Shown here: positions 11,401 to 18,401 of the stretch, one piece after another
Position numbering within the stretch: the stretch's first letter is position 1
How the letters are laid out: every line of letters begins with the position of its first letter
Source: Glaciecola sp947496235
GTDB taxonomy: Bacteria > Pseudomonadota > Gammaproteobacteria > Enterobacterales > Alteromonadaceae
Direction: 5' to 3'
Assembly: GCF_050306235.1 (NCBI RefSeq)
Contig: NZ_JBLWFH010000005.1
Location: 62,001 to 126,000, forward strand
Length of the DNA stretch: 64,000 nucleotides
The notes under the pieces: model-generated
The model's input: the letters and a program-made list of their open reading frames with translations, nothing else
Databases searched by the model: none
What the model was told of the DNA's origin: nothing
Program-made: the position numbers and the translations under genes

Positions 11401-12927
11401 GCCTTGGTTACCATCTGCGACTACTAAGACATCTAGCATAATCGCCAAGTCTTGAGCGACGCCAGCGGTGTCGGCGACACTAATCAATTGTGGGTTTGTA
11501 ACATCAGAGACATCTACTACAACAACGCCATTTTCACCATCAGCAATATAAGCTGTATTGCCGACAACTTTAATGTCTATGGCGACACCAGCTGTATCTA
11601 GGGTTGAAACTATAGATGGAGATGTTCTGTCTGCAACATCTACAATGGTTAAGCCTTCGGCTCCAGACGCAACAAAGGCGTAGTCGCCACTAATATCAAC
11701 ATTATTCGCATATCCAGGAATCGCTATAGCTGATTGCGCGCTGGCTTCGAATTGACGGACAGAAACATTAATGTCTACAGACTTACCAGAGTTGGAGACG
11801 GTAACAACTGCGTTGCCAGCTTGGCCACCAAATATCTCTCCAGGCACAGAACCAAAACTAGCTACAGTGAGATCAGATGATGTGTAGGAAGTATTAGCGT
11901 TGCTGGTAAGATCTAAAACCGTTCCATCTATCAGTAAGCCTGAGATGGTTACTTGAGTACTGACTTCGGTATCTATGCCGTTAAAGGTCATTACCACATT
12001 TTCAGGAGTGGATGTTAAACCCACTAAAGCAGCTTCAAAGTTGGTGTCTGAAGCATCTGTTGGATCACTGCCAACGATGATTTCGATGCCGTCACTTAGT
12101 CCGTCATTATCGGTATCTGCGGATAATGGATTGGTTTCAAAGCCATCTTCTCCAGCGTTTACTTCTTCGCCGTCTAAAATACCGTCTCCATCAGTATCAG
12201 AGAGGAAAAAGTCTGTGCCTAAATTGAACTCTTCAACGGTTGATAGGCCATCACCATCCAGATCTTCAAATGCATCCACAGGGTCATTCGGATCTAACCC
12301 GTAAGCTGTTTCTATATCGTCGGGAATGCCATCGTTATCGGCATCGCCTAAACTGAAAATGTTTATCGGTAGTACCTTAGAAACACCATCTTTGCGAATG
12401 GTAACAAGGGCAAAGCCAAGACTTCTTGACGTGATCAAACCATCTGATGATACGGTGACAATAGCGTTATTTGAAGACGTGTAGTTGGTGCCTTGACTTG
12501 CTAAAGTAACATCTTGAACTGAGTCATCGCTGTAAGTGGCCGTAACCGTCAATTGAGACGTTTCATCAATGGCAAATAAGTTGAGAGGCTCTGCAATACC
12601 ATTAAGTGATAGAGACACAGGGGTTGGTGGTTGTTCGTCTATATAAAACTCACCAACATTTACACTTTGATTTTCTCTTACAGTAAAGTATTCAGTTTGA
12701 CCTGAGACAACACCATCGTCTCTTGCACAGGTCGCTCGTGCTCTAATTGCACCCATGTTGGACGGCACATTGGGTAGCGCGAAACTTCCATCTTCTTCGG
12801 CAAAGACTGTACGGTTCAACACATTGATGACACAAGTATCATCCAATTCTAATACGTCAGCCGCAAATAATGATACGGGTGAAAATAACAAGCCGACGGT
12901 TATGCACTTAAATAGACAGTTATTCAT
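2458..12927 (-). CDS. Giant exported protein with 24 SbsA-type (Big_5) Ig-like domains, LVIVD and calcium-binding repeats
   Basis: The product has 3489 residues. It has a signal peptide (residues 1-22, ending SLFAAD), a small beta region with Cys32 and Cys67, and Big_2-like domains near 100-190 and 300-390. Thrombospondin type 3 style DxDxDG calcium-binding repeats lie at about 194-293 and 799-866. LVIVD beta-propeller repeats follow at about 400-670 and an Ig-like domain at 717-795. From about 870 to the end I count 24 Big_5 domains of roughly 105-110 residues, each opening near D..xP and carrying FxEPxD and F.TG signatures. Domains 2-10, 11-19 and 20-24 form a nine-domain higher-order repeat. 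There is no sortase, PEP-CTERM or beta-barrel anchor at the C-terminus (YFTTGD). An AAGGT site precedes the ATG. It is probably a very long calcium-stabilised extracellular fibre or adhesin; function and export route are unknown. Confidence 0.85.
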   Translation of the reverse strand: MNNCLFKCITVGLLFSPVSLFAADVLELDDTCVINVLNRTVFAEEDGSFALPNVPSNMGAIRARATCARDDGVVSGQTEYFTVRENQSVNVGEFYIDEQPPTPVSLSLNGIAEPLNLFAIDETSQLTVTATYSDDSVQDVTLASQGTNYTSSNNAIVTVSSDGLITSRSLGFALVTIRKDGVSKVLPINIFSLGDADNDGIPDDIETAYGLDPNDPVDAFEDLDGDGLSTVEEFNLGTDFFLSDTDGDGILDGEEVNAGEDGFETNPLSADTDNDGLSDGIEIIVGSDPTDASDTNFEAALVGLTSTPENVVMTFNGIDTEVSTQVTISGLLIDGTVLDLTSNANTSYTSSDLTVASFGSVPGEIFGGQAGNAVVTVSNSGKSVDINVSVRQFEASAQSAIAIPGYANNVDISGDYAFVASGAEGLTIVDVADRTSPSIVSTLDTAGVAIDIKVVGNTAYIADGENGVVVVDVSDVTNPQLISVADTAGVAQDLAIMLDVLVVADGNQGIEIFDISNSEQLISRSTLGLNGTVRGVAIEQDLLVAVAGSALVTVDISDVSSPISLASLNIGTVQDVVIDNGFAHVAAYSQGYRVVDVRQPMSPTIVGGDRSIVPRDVALTRNFAFYAEQLFPNVVAFVNIFDPLDPIFQGTIDLSSLGDYAGTGIALDASYAYITEERYVVSRDYGVSGDTKLFIAQYRDINDNNGVAPTVSISSPGQGEVVVEGERLTIVADAQDDVAVDQVQFRIDGSVVFVDTSAPYSMVLTVPFSDSGLNIDAIAVDLGGNETTSETINIEIQPDTDGDGLGDDEEANTYLTDLNNPDTDGDRLTDGYEVQIGSNPLSTDSDGDGIEDGDEVDNGTSPTNPDTIKPVVSSTDPEIDAVDIPEANPIVIVFNEALDAKSISNTTVTVSELVDGAPVIAGSVTLSQANTQVTFVPNDLLGDFTTYQVIVAGARDEAGNMMDDYVFAYTTGNFVDTVRPSLLYSNPVNGAQDVPTNTVISALLSEPVDPATVTATSAYVYDYTTGGNVEGVLSMNESNDGIIFVPNAPLTVGGNYLLVLTTNIRDFFGNQMYSTNASFRIGFDDDFMGPEITSMSVEEGQSEVPLNARFNVRFNEPINPLTIKGVKLTDTNFNEIQTTRTLSTDRTLVTLTPTSVLNASTSYQLVINEIQDLGGNLNTSQVVVGFTSGTESDTQTGEYLGSNIPSNSSGVSLNPEIVFSYSEAIDPTTLTPDTYYLYDSGNGKRVPGAITLSEDGTQAIFTANEELLPSRRYYMYAGYSPYFQDIAGNILRANRSINFYTGDASDDIAPEVTTTSISSGASDIPVNARLRILLDERVSSLCLAEITLTDGTNNVPVSISVDNGNRWVTVTANETLAANTDYQLNIEGLCDYSGNEIAPTFISFTTGSDLVDNVAPTLQTRSPATNETDVSVNQSVRLEFNEPLANDSTFQLYDYDANLLVEGEITVDGNSITFTPDSPLRGNTRYRVYIYSQVYDFAGNVRSSGNYYFYTEALADGMAPSVVAISPVEDAIDVSPTSTVVLTFSEPMNTSTINNNNIAFYIDGVVQKPSVSASATGEQVTLSMTKPASSLVSVVITDDVTDLSGNPIAPFISSFTTGSSNSDNSRPSVSRQLPANGSNNWRDINEVLLYLNEPMDAASLEAAVRVSENGILIDDLGQVEVLEDNQTVRFVKDTPFSENARINIFLETNATDLEGNPANFYSGYFNTAPSESDLVGVRPQLQSYYPNYNQSNLPLNPLLILQFNEPMDDTTFTDQTIRLVLSSQDDGGIDEPCIDDDCPIDVASAEIGNAEIGDAIPLNFAYDEQSRQLRITPAESLEVSSTYYLEINGAQIFDTDGDSLVYYYNNYFNTSSDAVIDERPPQVISQSPFMGAENVGTNAQYAVRYDEGVNPLSLPFESGTDRRINIQFSDNNTLVTYTRLGSLAANSAITEEAPSFVDDAGNASVDTQTTFNTGNGSDILRPQFITRNIPVNAIDIPVNTKISASYDESIDPTRAMTSNSYLYERSTGTYLAMQLELDTDGKTVNMIPQEPLEVGVQYDTYFYDLYDLSGNSVSGVYQSFTTGFNADVTAPVLLDQSVEDGQIGLPTNTRIKLVFDETIDTNEQPTISLVDMGGQAIPFNTRYERGNTVLVVTPKTLLPELTDITLTVDGIKDLSNNEIDSPIEINFTTKDQVDIREGAFLGTNMPTNSSDVALNPEITFSYGEPIDSTSIFEDTFYLYDSVTGRRISGSRTLSEDAMSVTFTPDAELEPLRRYYLYAGYSPYLQDYAGNRLTPNRSIYFTTGDSSDNTAPTVTDSNIPEGSLNIPVNARIRVLLDERVSSLCVGDVTLTDGSGEVPISVSIESGNRWLNVIASQELMANTAYQLNVEGLCDYSGNLISPTTLNFITSAEVADTIAPTLQTRIPESNATDVSVNQAIILEFDENIANDSSFQLYDYDANYIVEGNITVEGNRITFTPTDPLRGDTRYRVYIYSQVFDFAGNVRSSGNYYFNTESLVDNVAPAVTAISPATDTVDVNPDSNVVLTFSEPMNASTLNNNNIALYINGEVYRPSVSRSASGEQVTLSVGKPAGSLVSVVITDEVTDLAGNPITPFISTYVTGTNYTDNSRPSVVRQLPTNGSSNWVDVNEVLLYLSEPMDPASLESALRVTEDGMLIDDQGVIEVLADNQTIKFIKDTPFAQNARIGVILESDATDVQGNAVNYYNGYFRTAPEESDLDGTRPYITANAPFNNAGNIPTNVELMVQFNEPMDSNSISTSTVQLYNQDTGQQLSVTAMLNDTNNILSVVPDDLLLADTRYYLFISYLLLDTDGDSLNYNNYLYFTTGEVAEADERQPVIVSASPVDGSTEVGVNPRFGVLYDEPVNLLSLPTETGTDRRINLMLSENDTYLTYERLTAFDAETSITENLPEISDYASNTMAAQSVSFTTASGPDLVRPSLVSTSILNNESQIPTNYNFKVYFSEQIDPTTLVGSNFRLYDYQSGNYEAFTVSIDSSYQSVSIQPVEAPEANGRYQIYVGSVRDFSGNTLSNTRYTTFTLGADEDNQSPVLVDANINADDIVPVNTVLRLEFDGALDPSSLDDVTLIDEFGNAAAINVSFGESRSFIVVRPVNLLSTDTAYQLTLSNVVDIAGNLIDDDLVLDFTTTNTVDFTRDDVVNYSILHNAVNVPRNAIISVKVSDRIDSTTVVTYSAGGSIYLYNRTNGTYPAGQGQVSSDGQTITFVPDALLGENKQYDLYVNYSPYLYDVAGNRLSNSRSLRFTTSDQFDNTPPVVVNTSVPDGSTDLPVNTRLVVTFDEPISPNCVDNISLRNGLNTIDTNNVLSSNGTVITLTPTAILPTASSFNLVAFGLCNYTGSSLNSTIMSFSTSVSDVPDTVAPAFLTITPAQNETDVARDTTIVLEFNEPISSHSNIAVFNGSTQVEGSIQVNGTTLTFTPATDLDANIRYRVDIRSRIFDYANNNPYFGDRYFTTGD

Positions 12928-12973
12928 GATGTCTTACCTTATGCTATTGTCCTGCCACATATTGTTTAACATG

Positions 12974-13456
12974 CTAGTATCTAACATCGCCAACTCGTTC
13001 AATCTGTGGATTTATATATATTAATGTCTTAATAACTTTTTGCATGGGAACATCCAAGTAATGCGGTACTTGATGGGATGTGCCCTGCTTATCAATCAAA
13101 AAAAACTCTTGCATCATTGTATCTTGTGCTCGACGCACAGTTCTTATCTTAACTATTTGATTAACAGGTAATTCATAATCCTGATAATCAGTAAAAAACA
13201 CTTTAATACGTTTTTCATTTATGCAAATTTTAAGCTTTCGCTTTTTGGTCAAACTTGGAATTACAGCAATCAAAATTATCAATAAACTCATTCCAGCCGT
13301 GGCCGCGTATATGTATGTGTAATAACCTTCAAATGCGCCCTTGACCAAATAATCAGTAAAAAACCAAATTGAGACCGGAAACATCAAACTAATAAAAAGC
13401 ATTTTCACACCTTTATTAATCGAGTCATTCGAGAACTCAAAAAGCTCTTTTTCCAT
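12974..13456 (-). CDS. Small membrane protein of unknown function
   Basis: This 160-residue protein has two predicted membrane helices (about residues 18-37 and 46-68), then a positively charged KKRK stretch and a cytoplasmic C-terminal domain of about 85 residues rich in beta-type patterns (KICINEKRIKVFF, QDYELPVNQIVKIRTVRR). The layout of two helices plus a small PH-like domain resembles many bacterial membrane proteins of unknown role, but I cannot name a family. The ATG is separated by two bases from the stop of the upstream 365-residue protein, and the giant Ig-like gene follows after 46 bases. It is therefore probably translated with them and could be an inner-membrane partner. Confidence 0.6.
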   Translation of the reverse strand: MEKELFEFSNDSINKGVKMLFISLMFPVSIWFFTDYLVKGAFEGYYTYIYAATAGMSLLIILIAVIPSLTKKRKLKICINEKRIKVFFTDYQDYELPVNQIVKIRTVRRAQDTMMQEFFLIDKQGTSHQVPHYLDVPMQKVIKTLIYINPQIERVGDVRY

Positions 13457-13458
13457 GC

Positions 13459-14556
13459 TTAATTGGTAACCTTCTGCTTATAAAGCTGTGCTATTGGTGA
13501 AGTTGTTAATACCTCTCCAACAGCAGTGCCGTATTGGCTCCAATCAAGCAGGGTTTTATTGCCCTGTTTAACAAATGGCAAAGCAATCAAATATTCATTT
13601 TGTCCTTCTAGTTTCACAACTACAAACTCGTGCTCAGAATTTTTGATCCGACTAACTTCAACTAACCTAGTAGCGTCAGCAATAAGAGAAGCAAAGACCC
13701 ATGAGGTCATCATTTCACGCTTGCCATTTGCTAATGTAACTGCTGGTATAGCTGAATTAATGTTCATATTGACTGAACACTGCTCTACAAACATTTCAGC
13801 TTCTTCTTGGGTAATGGGGCCACGAGTTTCGTCCGTAGAACGACCTTTGAAAGTAGTGGCTAACAACTTATCGCATGAAGAAGGTGTATCTAGGCCTGCT
13901 GGAGTTCCCCAATTAAGCGCGCTTATGTTAGATAAAGGTTTTTTATAAACAGGATCGCTAAACCCTATCGACAAAGGATTATTTGCGTTTAGCTGCAAAC
14001 TAGGATTCACATTGACGACTGAACCCGGCGGTTGTTCACAGGTTTTTGCTTTACTGGCTCTTACACGAATTTGTTGGAAAAACCTAGATACTAAATCTTC
14101 AGGAATTTGGGGTCTTTCCATTATATTGCTAATTTGGCACAAATTTGTGCAAAGCACAGTTTCTAACAATTTGGCTTGTCCGGAAACATGATCATAATTA
14201 GCGTAAAACATGATGTAATTACCAAAGGCAAGCATTTGTTCAGGTTCAAACCCTTTTATTCCGCTATATGAAGAAAAGAGGTCGGGCATTTCCTTTAACT
14301 GCTGCTTAATGTGCACATCACTACTATCAAGCTTGGTTACTGCTCTAAAAATGTCTTTTTCAGGATCGCTTGCTGCTTTAATGTAATTGGTTAGTGCGTT
14401 TTTCGCATTGGCGGTTTTAGATTCAGCAGCGAGTGGTAAAGCCCCCACTACCGAACCATTATCTGTGTAAGGTACACACATCTGCTGAGCATAAGAAGTG
14501 CTTGAATATACAAGCACCCCAAAGACAAGTGAAAAACTCAATTTTTGAAACTTCAT
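13459..14556 (-). CDS. Exported protein of unknown function
   Basis: The frame opens at 14577, but the ATG at 14556 is preferred. It gives a typical signal peptide (MKFQKLSFSLVFGVLVYSS, cleaved after TSYA) and is preceded by AGGG about ten bases upstream. The mature protein is about 340 residues. It contains several cysteines, including C-x3-C in VLCTNLCQ, and a helical first half followed by a more beta-like second half (residues 250-365) with the pattern EFVVVKLEGQNEYLIALPF. No family is recognised. It lies between the Ig-like/Cys-rich 1213-residue protein (26 bases upstream) and a small membrane protein (2-base gap). It is probably a periplasmic or surface component of the same apparatus. 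Confidence 0.62.
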   Translation of the reverse strand: MKFQKLSFSLVFGVLVYSSTSYAQQMCVPYTDNGSVVGALPLAAESKTANAKNALTNYIKAASDPEKDIFRAVTKLDSSDVHIKQQLKEMPDLFSSYSGIKGFEPEQMLAFGNYIMFYANYDHVSGQAKLLETVLCTNLCQISNIMERPQIPEDLVSRFFQQIRVRASKAKTCEQPPGSVVNVNPSLQLNANNPLSIGFSDPVYKKPLSNISALNWGTPAGLDTPSSCDKLLATTFKGRSTDETRGPITQEEAEMFVEQCSVNMNINSAIPAVTLANGKREMMTSWVFASLIADATRLVEVSRIKNSEHEFVVVKLEGQNEYLIALPFVKQGNKTLLDWSQYGTAVGEVLTTSPIAQLYKQKVTN

Positions 14557-14581
14557 TTTAGGGTTTCCCTTGCTCATCTTG

Positions 14582-17500
14582 TTAACACCCTCCTATGGTT
14601 AAACCGTCGAAGACTTTGAAAGGAGGTGAAGCTGCAGAGTAAGATATTTTCTTAAATAATATTTCCATTGACGCTTGCACGTTAAATGTAATATCAATTG
14701 GATCCAATTTGGCGCCTATACAGGTATTGCCACATTCAGGTGATGACGCATAGTTAGCACCTATAAACCCTTTCACGTTCAAGGTACCACCGCCTTTAAG
14801 TTGCACTGCGACAATGGCAGGGTTGTCATTTCCGTCACAATCAGGGTTGTTACATGCTAATAAAGCAACAGTACCATCGATTTGCGGACCAAATTTACCA
14901 TCAATATTGGCATTTAGAGTAAAGTTGCCACAGTCAGGTTCTAAGCATTCCACATCGGTGAAAGATACTTGGCCTTGTGCTTTGCCGGTTATATTTGCCC
15001 CAGCCAAAGTAGCAAAGATCTCTGCTTTCAAGGTAAATCCAAGAACCGTTTTTTGCGGCATTTCAAAAATACCACCAAACCAAGGTGGTGTAACTTTCAC
15101 ATCGAATTGCACACCTGCGCCACCAATGAACTTTTTATAGGGCTTAGGATCTGCTGATTCTGGCGTACATTCTTTACAGCATTGCTCACCAGTTTCTAAT
15201 TGAATTTCTACGAAGGGTTGGAAATCCGCTTTAAACCATGGTGTGCTTGGGAAGTTATTCTGGAAGTCTGCAATAGCTTTCACTACGAAATCGGGGCCAG
15301 TACTCTCCACAACAACTTTTTGTGTACTGGCGTTACATTGATTACCACAAGTGCCGTCTTTACAGGTATAACAAGATTGTGCGTCTGTGCCATCACCGCA
15401 AGATATGCCGTCTTCATCGTTAACAATATTACCTTCACTACAGGTTTTACATTCTTGCCCTTCTTTGGCTTTTACTGCTGCTGATTCATCTTGAGGATTA
15501 AAGCCGCCACCACAAAGAAGCTCTTTACAGTCATCTGGTTGTTGCTCATTTAATGGCTGATCTTCGTCAATAACAGGTGCACCATTTTCACAAGTGCCGC
15601 ATTCATCTGGTGGCGCATCGCCATCATTAGGTTGACTGCCTGAACACAGTTCAGTTTGACAGTTACCTGGCACCTGATTTTCAGCAGGGCGGGTAGGAAC
15701 AAACTCACATCCGCCTGGGCATCCATCAGTTTTGTTGTAGCAATAGCCGCAATCGTTGCCGCCTTCACAGCAACCACTACCACCAGGTTGACTACCACAG
15801 TGCCAACCGGCTTTTACCACACCCACTCCAATGTTTGATTTAACCACAGAGCCGTCTTCACTAACGGTACCTAAACCGATAGCGACAAACTCTTCTAAAT
15901 CATGGTCGTAAGAATACATTTCAACTTGGGCACCCGGCTGATGAGCATCTACGTTTGGTAAGCTTAATCGAGCCGGTGGATCGAACTTAGTGCCCGTAGG
16001 CTGAATGGTTACGATAAATTGAGGTTGCATCCCATTCGGCGGCGCCATAGGAACTTTCGAAGCATTTACTGGTGTGACAGATACATAACCTTCTCTTGAA
16101 CCATCAGGGAAAGTGACAGAGTCTTTTTTCATTTCCAAAGCAAAGCCAGGATAAGATTCTAACTCTAAGGTAACATCACTTAAGCCAGCATAAACCGCAT
16201 TTTCAGTGTTTAACTTAACCATATAAATCGGACTACTCATTGGGTTTTCTACACCCGCTACCGTTACAAGGTTAAAAGATAAAGTAGGATATTCGCCGTC
16301 GGTGACTATGGTTGAGCCATCGACCAGCAGATGTACAGGACCAACAGGGGCTTGCTCAATTAAGAATTTACCATTTGCATCTGTAGTAGCCTGACGGTTA
16401 GTACCCTCAACTGACACTGTAGCGTTTTCAAGAGGATTATCTTGGTTATCCAATACTATGCCACTGATACTAGTCAATGCTGCTTCTTGAGGTTGAAAAC
16501 CTGTAGCAGCAAAGCCCGCGGTAAGTAAATTTGCATTTGTATTGGATGTTATTGTTGCTGTCACTCTTTGAGCGTCAAGGCCTGCAAGATAACCTAACAC
16601 CCATTCCGCCGAAGCACGACCATCTGAATCCGTTAGTGTAGTAAAGGTAGATTGACCGTTGCCGAATTTACCCCCGCCTTTTACTATCTTAAATTCTACT
16701 TGAACGTTTTCAACTACGTTAGCACCAGCATCAGTGGCAACTACTACCAAAGGTTCAGCTAGTGGTTGACCTACACCGCCGCGTTGGTTGTTACCTGAGT
16801 TCACACTTAGTTTATTTGCCGGTTTTCCTAAAGCCGTTGCGGTAAATACCACTTCACTATTCAAACCAACCACAGAGGCTCTTACTTTTTGATTTTGTAA
16901 ACCAACACGCTGGCCTATGGCAAATTGCGTAGATGCAACACCATCATCATCAGTGTGAGCAACTATTGCGCGACCTTCAAAATCTGAGTTAACACCAACT
17001 TTGCCAGACCCTTGAACAACGCGGAAAATAACTGGTTTATTGGCGATTGGCTGGTCGGTAGCTGTTACCACTTTTACCGTAAGAGGTTGAGGTAAAAGTT
17101 CTTCTATAATCGCAGATTGGCTTTGGCCGGATACCAAGACTACTTTATCAGTGGAGGGTGGCACATAATTTAAATTAAAGGTTAATTCGCTTAAATTACC
17201 CACTTGATCTGAACTTGCGACTCTGACTTGGTTAACACCTTCAGCTAGTTCGATAGTAGCAGCATAACTACGATTGCTAACAGTTGCTGCTTCATCATTT
17301 ACGGTGACTGTTACTTGGCTGTTTTCAACAGTGCCACGAACGATGTCATTGACCAATCCAGTTATAGTGACATTAGGTGTACTGACTCTTTGCCCGTCTG
17401 TGTGAGAGTCTAGTGTTAATGTTGGTGGCGTTAAGTCTAAAGAAACAGAAATGCTATCAGTCACCTGAGTAGTACCTTCAACTGCTCTAGCAACTATTGT

Positions 17501-18223
17501 GTTGTGTCCTTCTTCTAGGTCAACTGCAGCTGAAAATAAGCCAGCGTTATCTAAGCTAATAGGTACACCATTCAGAGTTAGTGTGACTGGGTTTAAATAA
17601 GGGTTGCCGTTTGCATCAGTCACTGAACCTGTAACATTAACTGGGGACACACCTAAAGTTGAAAGTGAATCCGGTGTGAGAATTTTAACAGAGAAACTGG
17701 GTGGAATAATAAGATCCTCACCATCACAATCTTCATCTACACCGTTATTAGGGATTTCTGTAGCGCCAGGATAAACCGTTGCGTCATTGTCATTACAGTC
17801 GCCTGCTTCTAAAGTGACACCATCACCGTCATTATCAGTGCCAACAGGCTCTTCGACTTCTTCAAAAGTGAAGTCATACACAAAATTATCAAAGTTAAGC
17901 TGACCACGTCTATTTTGGCGTATTTTTAAATACTGATTGGCGACTGCAATTTCGCCAGGGGTCAGATTTTTAATTGTAAGATTACCCTCAAGCACAGTGG
18001 TCATTGGGTCAGCGTTGGTAATATTGACTTTTACGTTTTGTTTAGAAGTGTCTAGATTTACCACGTGAACTTCGTATTCGATTTCGAAATCGGTTCGGCT
18101 GACCCTAGTAGCACTAATTTGCCGGAGCTCTTGGAGTTGAACTTCGGCATTTGCTTGGGTGGGTATAAGAGTGAATAAAGATAAGAATAGAACTGCTACT
18201 AGAGAGTTAACAATATTTCGCAT
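14582..18223 (-). CDS. Large exported Ig-like, MopE-type metal-binding-motif and cysteine-rich protein
   Basis: The product has 1213 residues with a signal peptide ending QANA (about residue 26). It has an N-terminal beta domain, then a MopE-type putative metal-binding motif at about 127-170 (DNDGDG, then CNDND, PGA, DEDCDGED). Two Ig-like domains of glucodextranase-B type follow at about 175-355, two Big_1/invasin-like domains at 355-575, and a carboxypeptidase-regulatory-like domain at about 582-658. A highly cysteine-rich segment lies at about 807-966 (GSGCCEGGNDCGYC and repeated C-x2-C units), followed by a C-terminal beta-rich domain that ends in Cys. The ATG is preceded by AGGATAAC. It is the first gene of the probable six-gene operon reaching 1258. 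Role unknown; a multidomain surface protein dependent on disulfides and metal ions is the plain reading. Confidence 0.78.
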   Translation of the reverse strand: MRNIVNSLVAVLFLSLFTLIPTQANAEVQLQELRQISATRVSRTDFEIEYEVHVVNLDTSKQNVKVNITNADPMTTVLEGNLTIKNLTPGEIAVANQYLKIRQNRRGQLNFDNFVYDFTFEEVEEPVGTDNDGDGVTLEAGDCNDNDATVYPGATEIPNNGVDEDCDGEDLIIPPSFSVKILTPDSLSTLGVSPVNVTGSVTDANGNPYLNPVTLTLNGVPISLDNAGLFSAAVDLEEGHNTIVARAVEGTTQVTDSISVSLDLTPPTLTLDSHTDGQRVSTPNVTITGLVNDIVRGTVENSQVTVTVNDEAATVSNRSYAATIELAEGVNQVRVASSDQVGNLSELTFNLNYVPPSTDKVVLVSGQSQSAIIEELLPQPLTVKVVTATDQPIANKPVIFRVVQGSGKVGVNSDFEGRAIVAHTDDDGVASTQFAIGQRVGLQNQKVRASVVGLNSEVVFTATALGKPANKLSVNSGNNQRGGVGQPLAEPLVVVATDAGANVVENVQVEFKIVKGGGKFGNGQSTFTTLTDSDGRASAEWVLGYLAGLDAQRVTATITSNTNANLLTAGFAATGFQPQEAALTSISGIVLDNQDNPLENATVSVEGTNRQATTDANGKFLIEQAPVGPVHLLVDGSTIVTDGEYPTLSFNLVTVAGVENPMSSPIYMVKLNTENAVYAGLSDVTLELESYPGFALEMKKDSVTFPDGSREGYVSVTPVNASKVPMAPPNGMQPQFIVTIQPTGTKFDPPARLSLPNVDAHQPGAQVEMYSYDHDLEEFVAIGLGTVSEDGSVVKSNIGVGVVKAGWHCGSQPGGSGCCEGGNDCGYCYNKTDGCPGGCEFVPTRPAENQVPGNCQTELCSGSQPNDGDAPPDECGTCENGAPVIDEDQPLNEQQPDDCKELLCGGGFNPQDESAAVKAKEGQECKTCSEGNIVNDEDGISCGDGTDAQSCYTCKDGTCGNQCNASTQKVVVESTGPDFVVKAIADFQNNFPSTPWFKADFQPFVEIQLETGEQCCKECTPESADPKPYKKFIGGAGVQFDVKVTPPWFGGIFEMPQKTVLGFTLKAEIFATLAGANITGKAQGQVSFTDVECLEPDCGNFTLNANIDGKFGPQIDGTVALLACNNPDCDGNDNPAIVAVQLKGGGTLNVKGFIGANYASSPECGNTCIGAKLDPIDITFNVQASMEILFKKISYSAASPPFKVFDGLTIGGC

Positions 18224-18266
18224 GTTGTTATCCTAGGCCGACCCTTATTTAGGTTCAGCATAAAAA

Positions 18267-18302
18267 GGCTTGTTGAGATGTAATACTAGTTTTAAACAAG
18301 CC
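18267..18302. promoter_or_regulatory. Inverted repeat in the leader of the giant-protein operon
   Basis: Eight-base arms GGCTTGTT (18267-18274) and AACAAGCC (18295-18302) face each other across 20 bases, 44 bases before the start of the 1213-residue gene. This could be a regulator site or a leader hairpin. I found no convincing core promoter here, so the assignment is tentative. Confidence 0.3.
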
Positions 18303-18368
18303 CAAGTTTTGCAAATTCACAGTAACACTATCGGCGAAGGATAACCTGTGGACCCATCAATGTTTTAC

Positions 18369-18396
18369 GTCCATTTAATTTACAAATTAGATGGAC
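18369..18396. terminator. Hairpin after the PEP-CTERM-like gene
   Basis: The 13-base arms beginning GTCCAT and ending ATGGAC pair with one T/G mismatch (a wobble in RNA) around a very short loop. The hairpin begins 5 bases beyond the stop of the minus-strand gene at 18402 and lies upstream of the giant-protein operon. It lacks a strong downstream T-run on the minus strand, so termination is possible but not certain. Confidence 0.4.
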
Positions 18397-18401
18397 TTAT
18401 T

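Noticed and set aside
2633..12304. Many open frames on the plus strand opposite the giant gene
   Set aside because: They are antisense shadows of a long, biased coding sequence; none has a ribosome-binding site or recognisable protein pattern.
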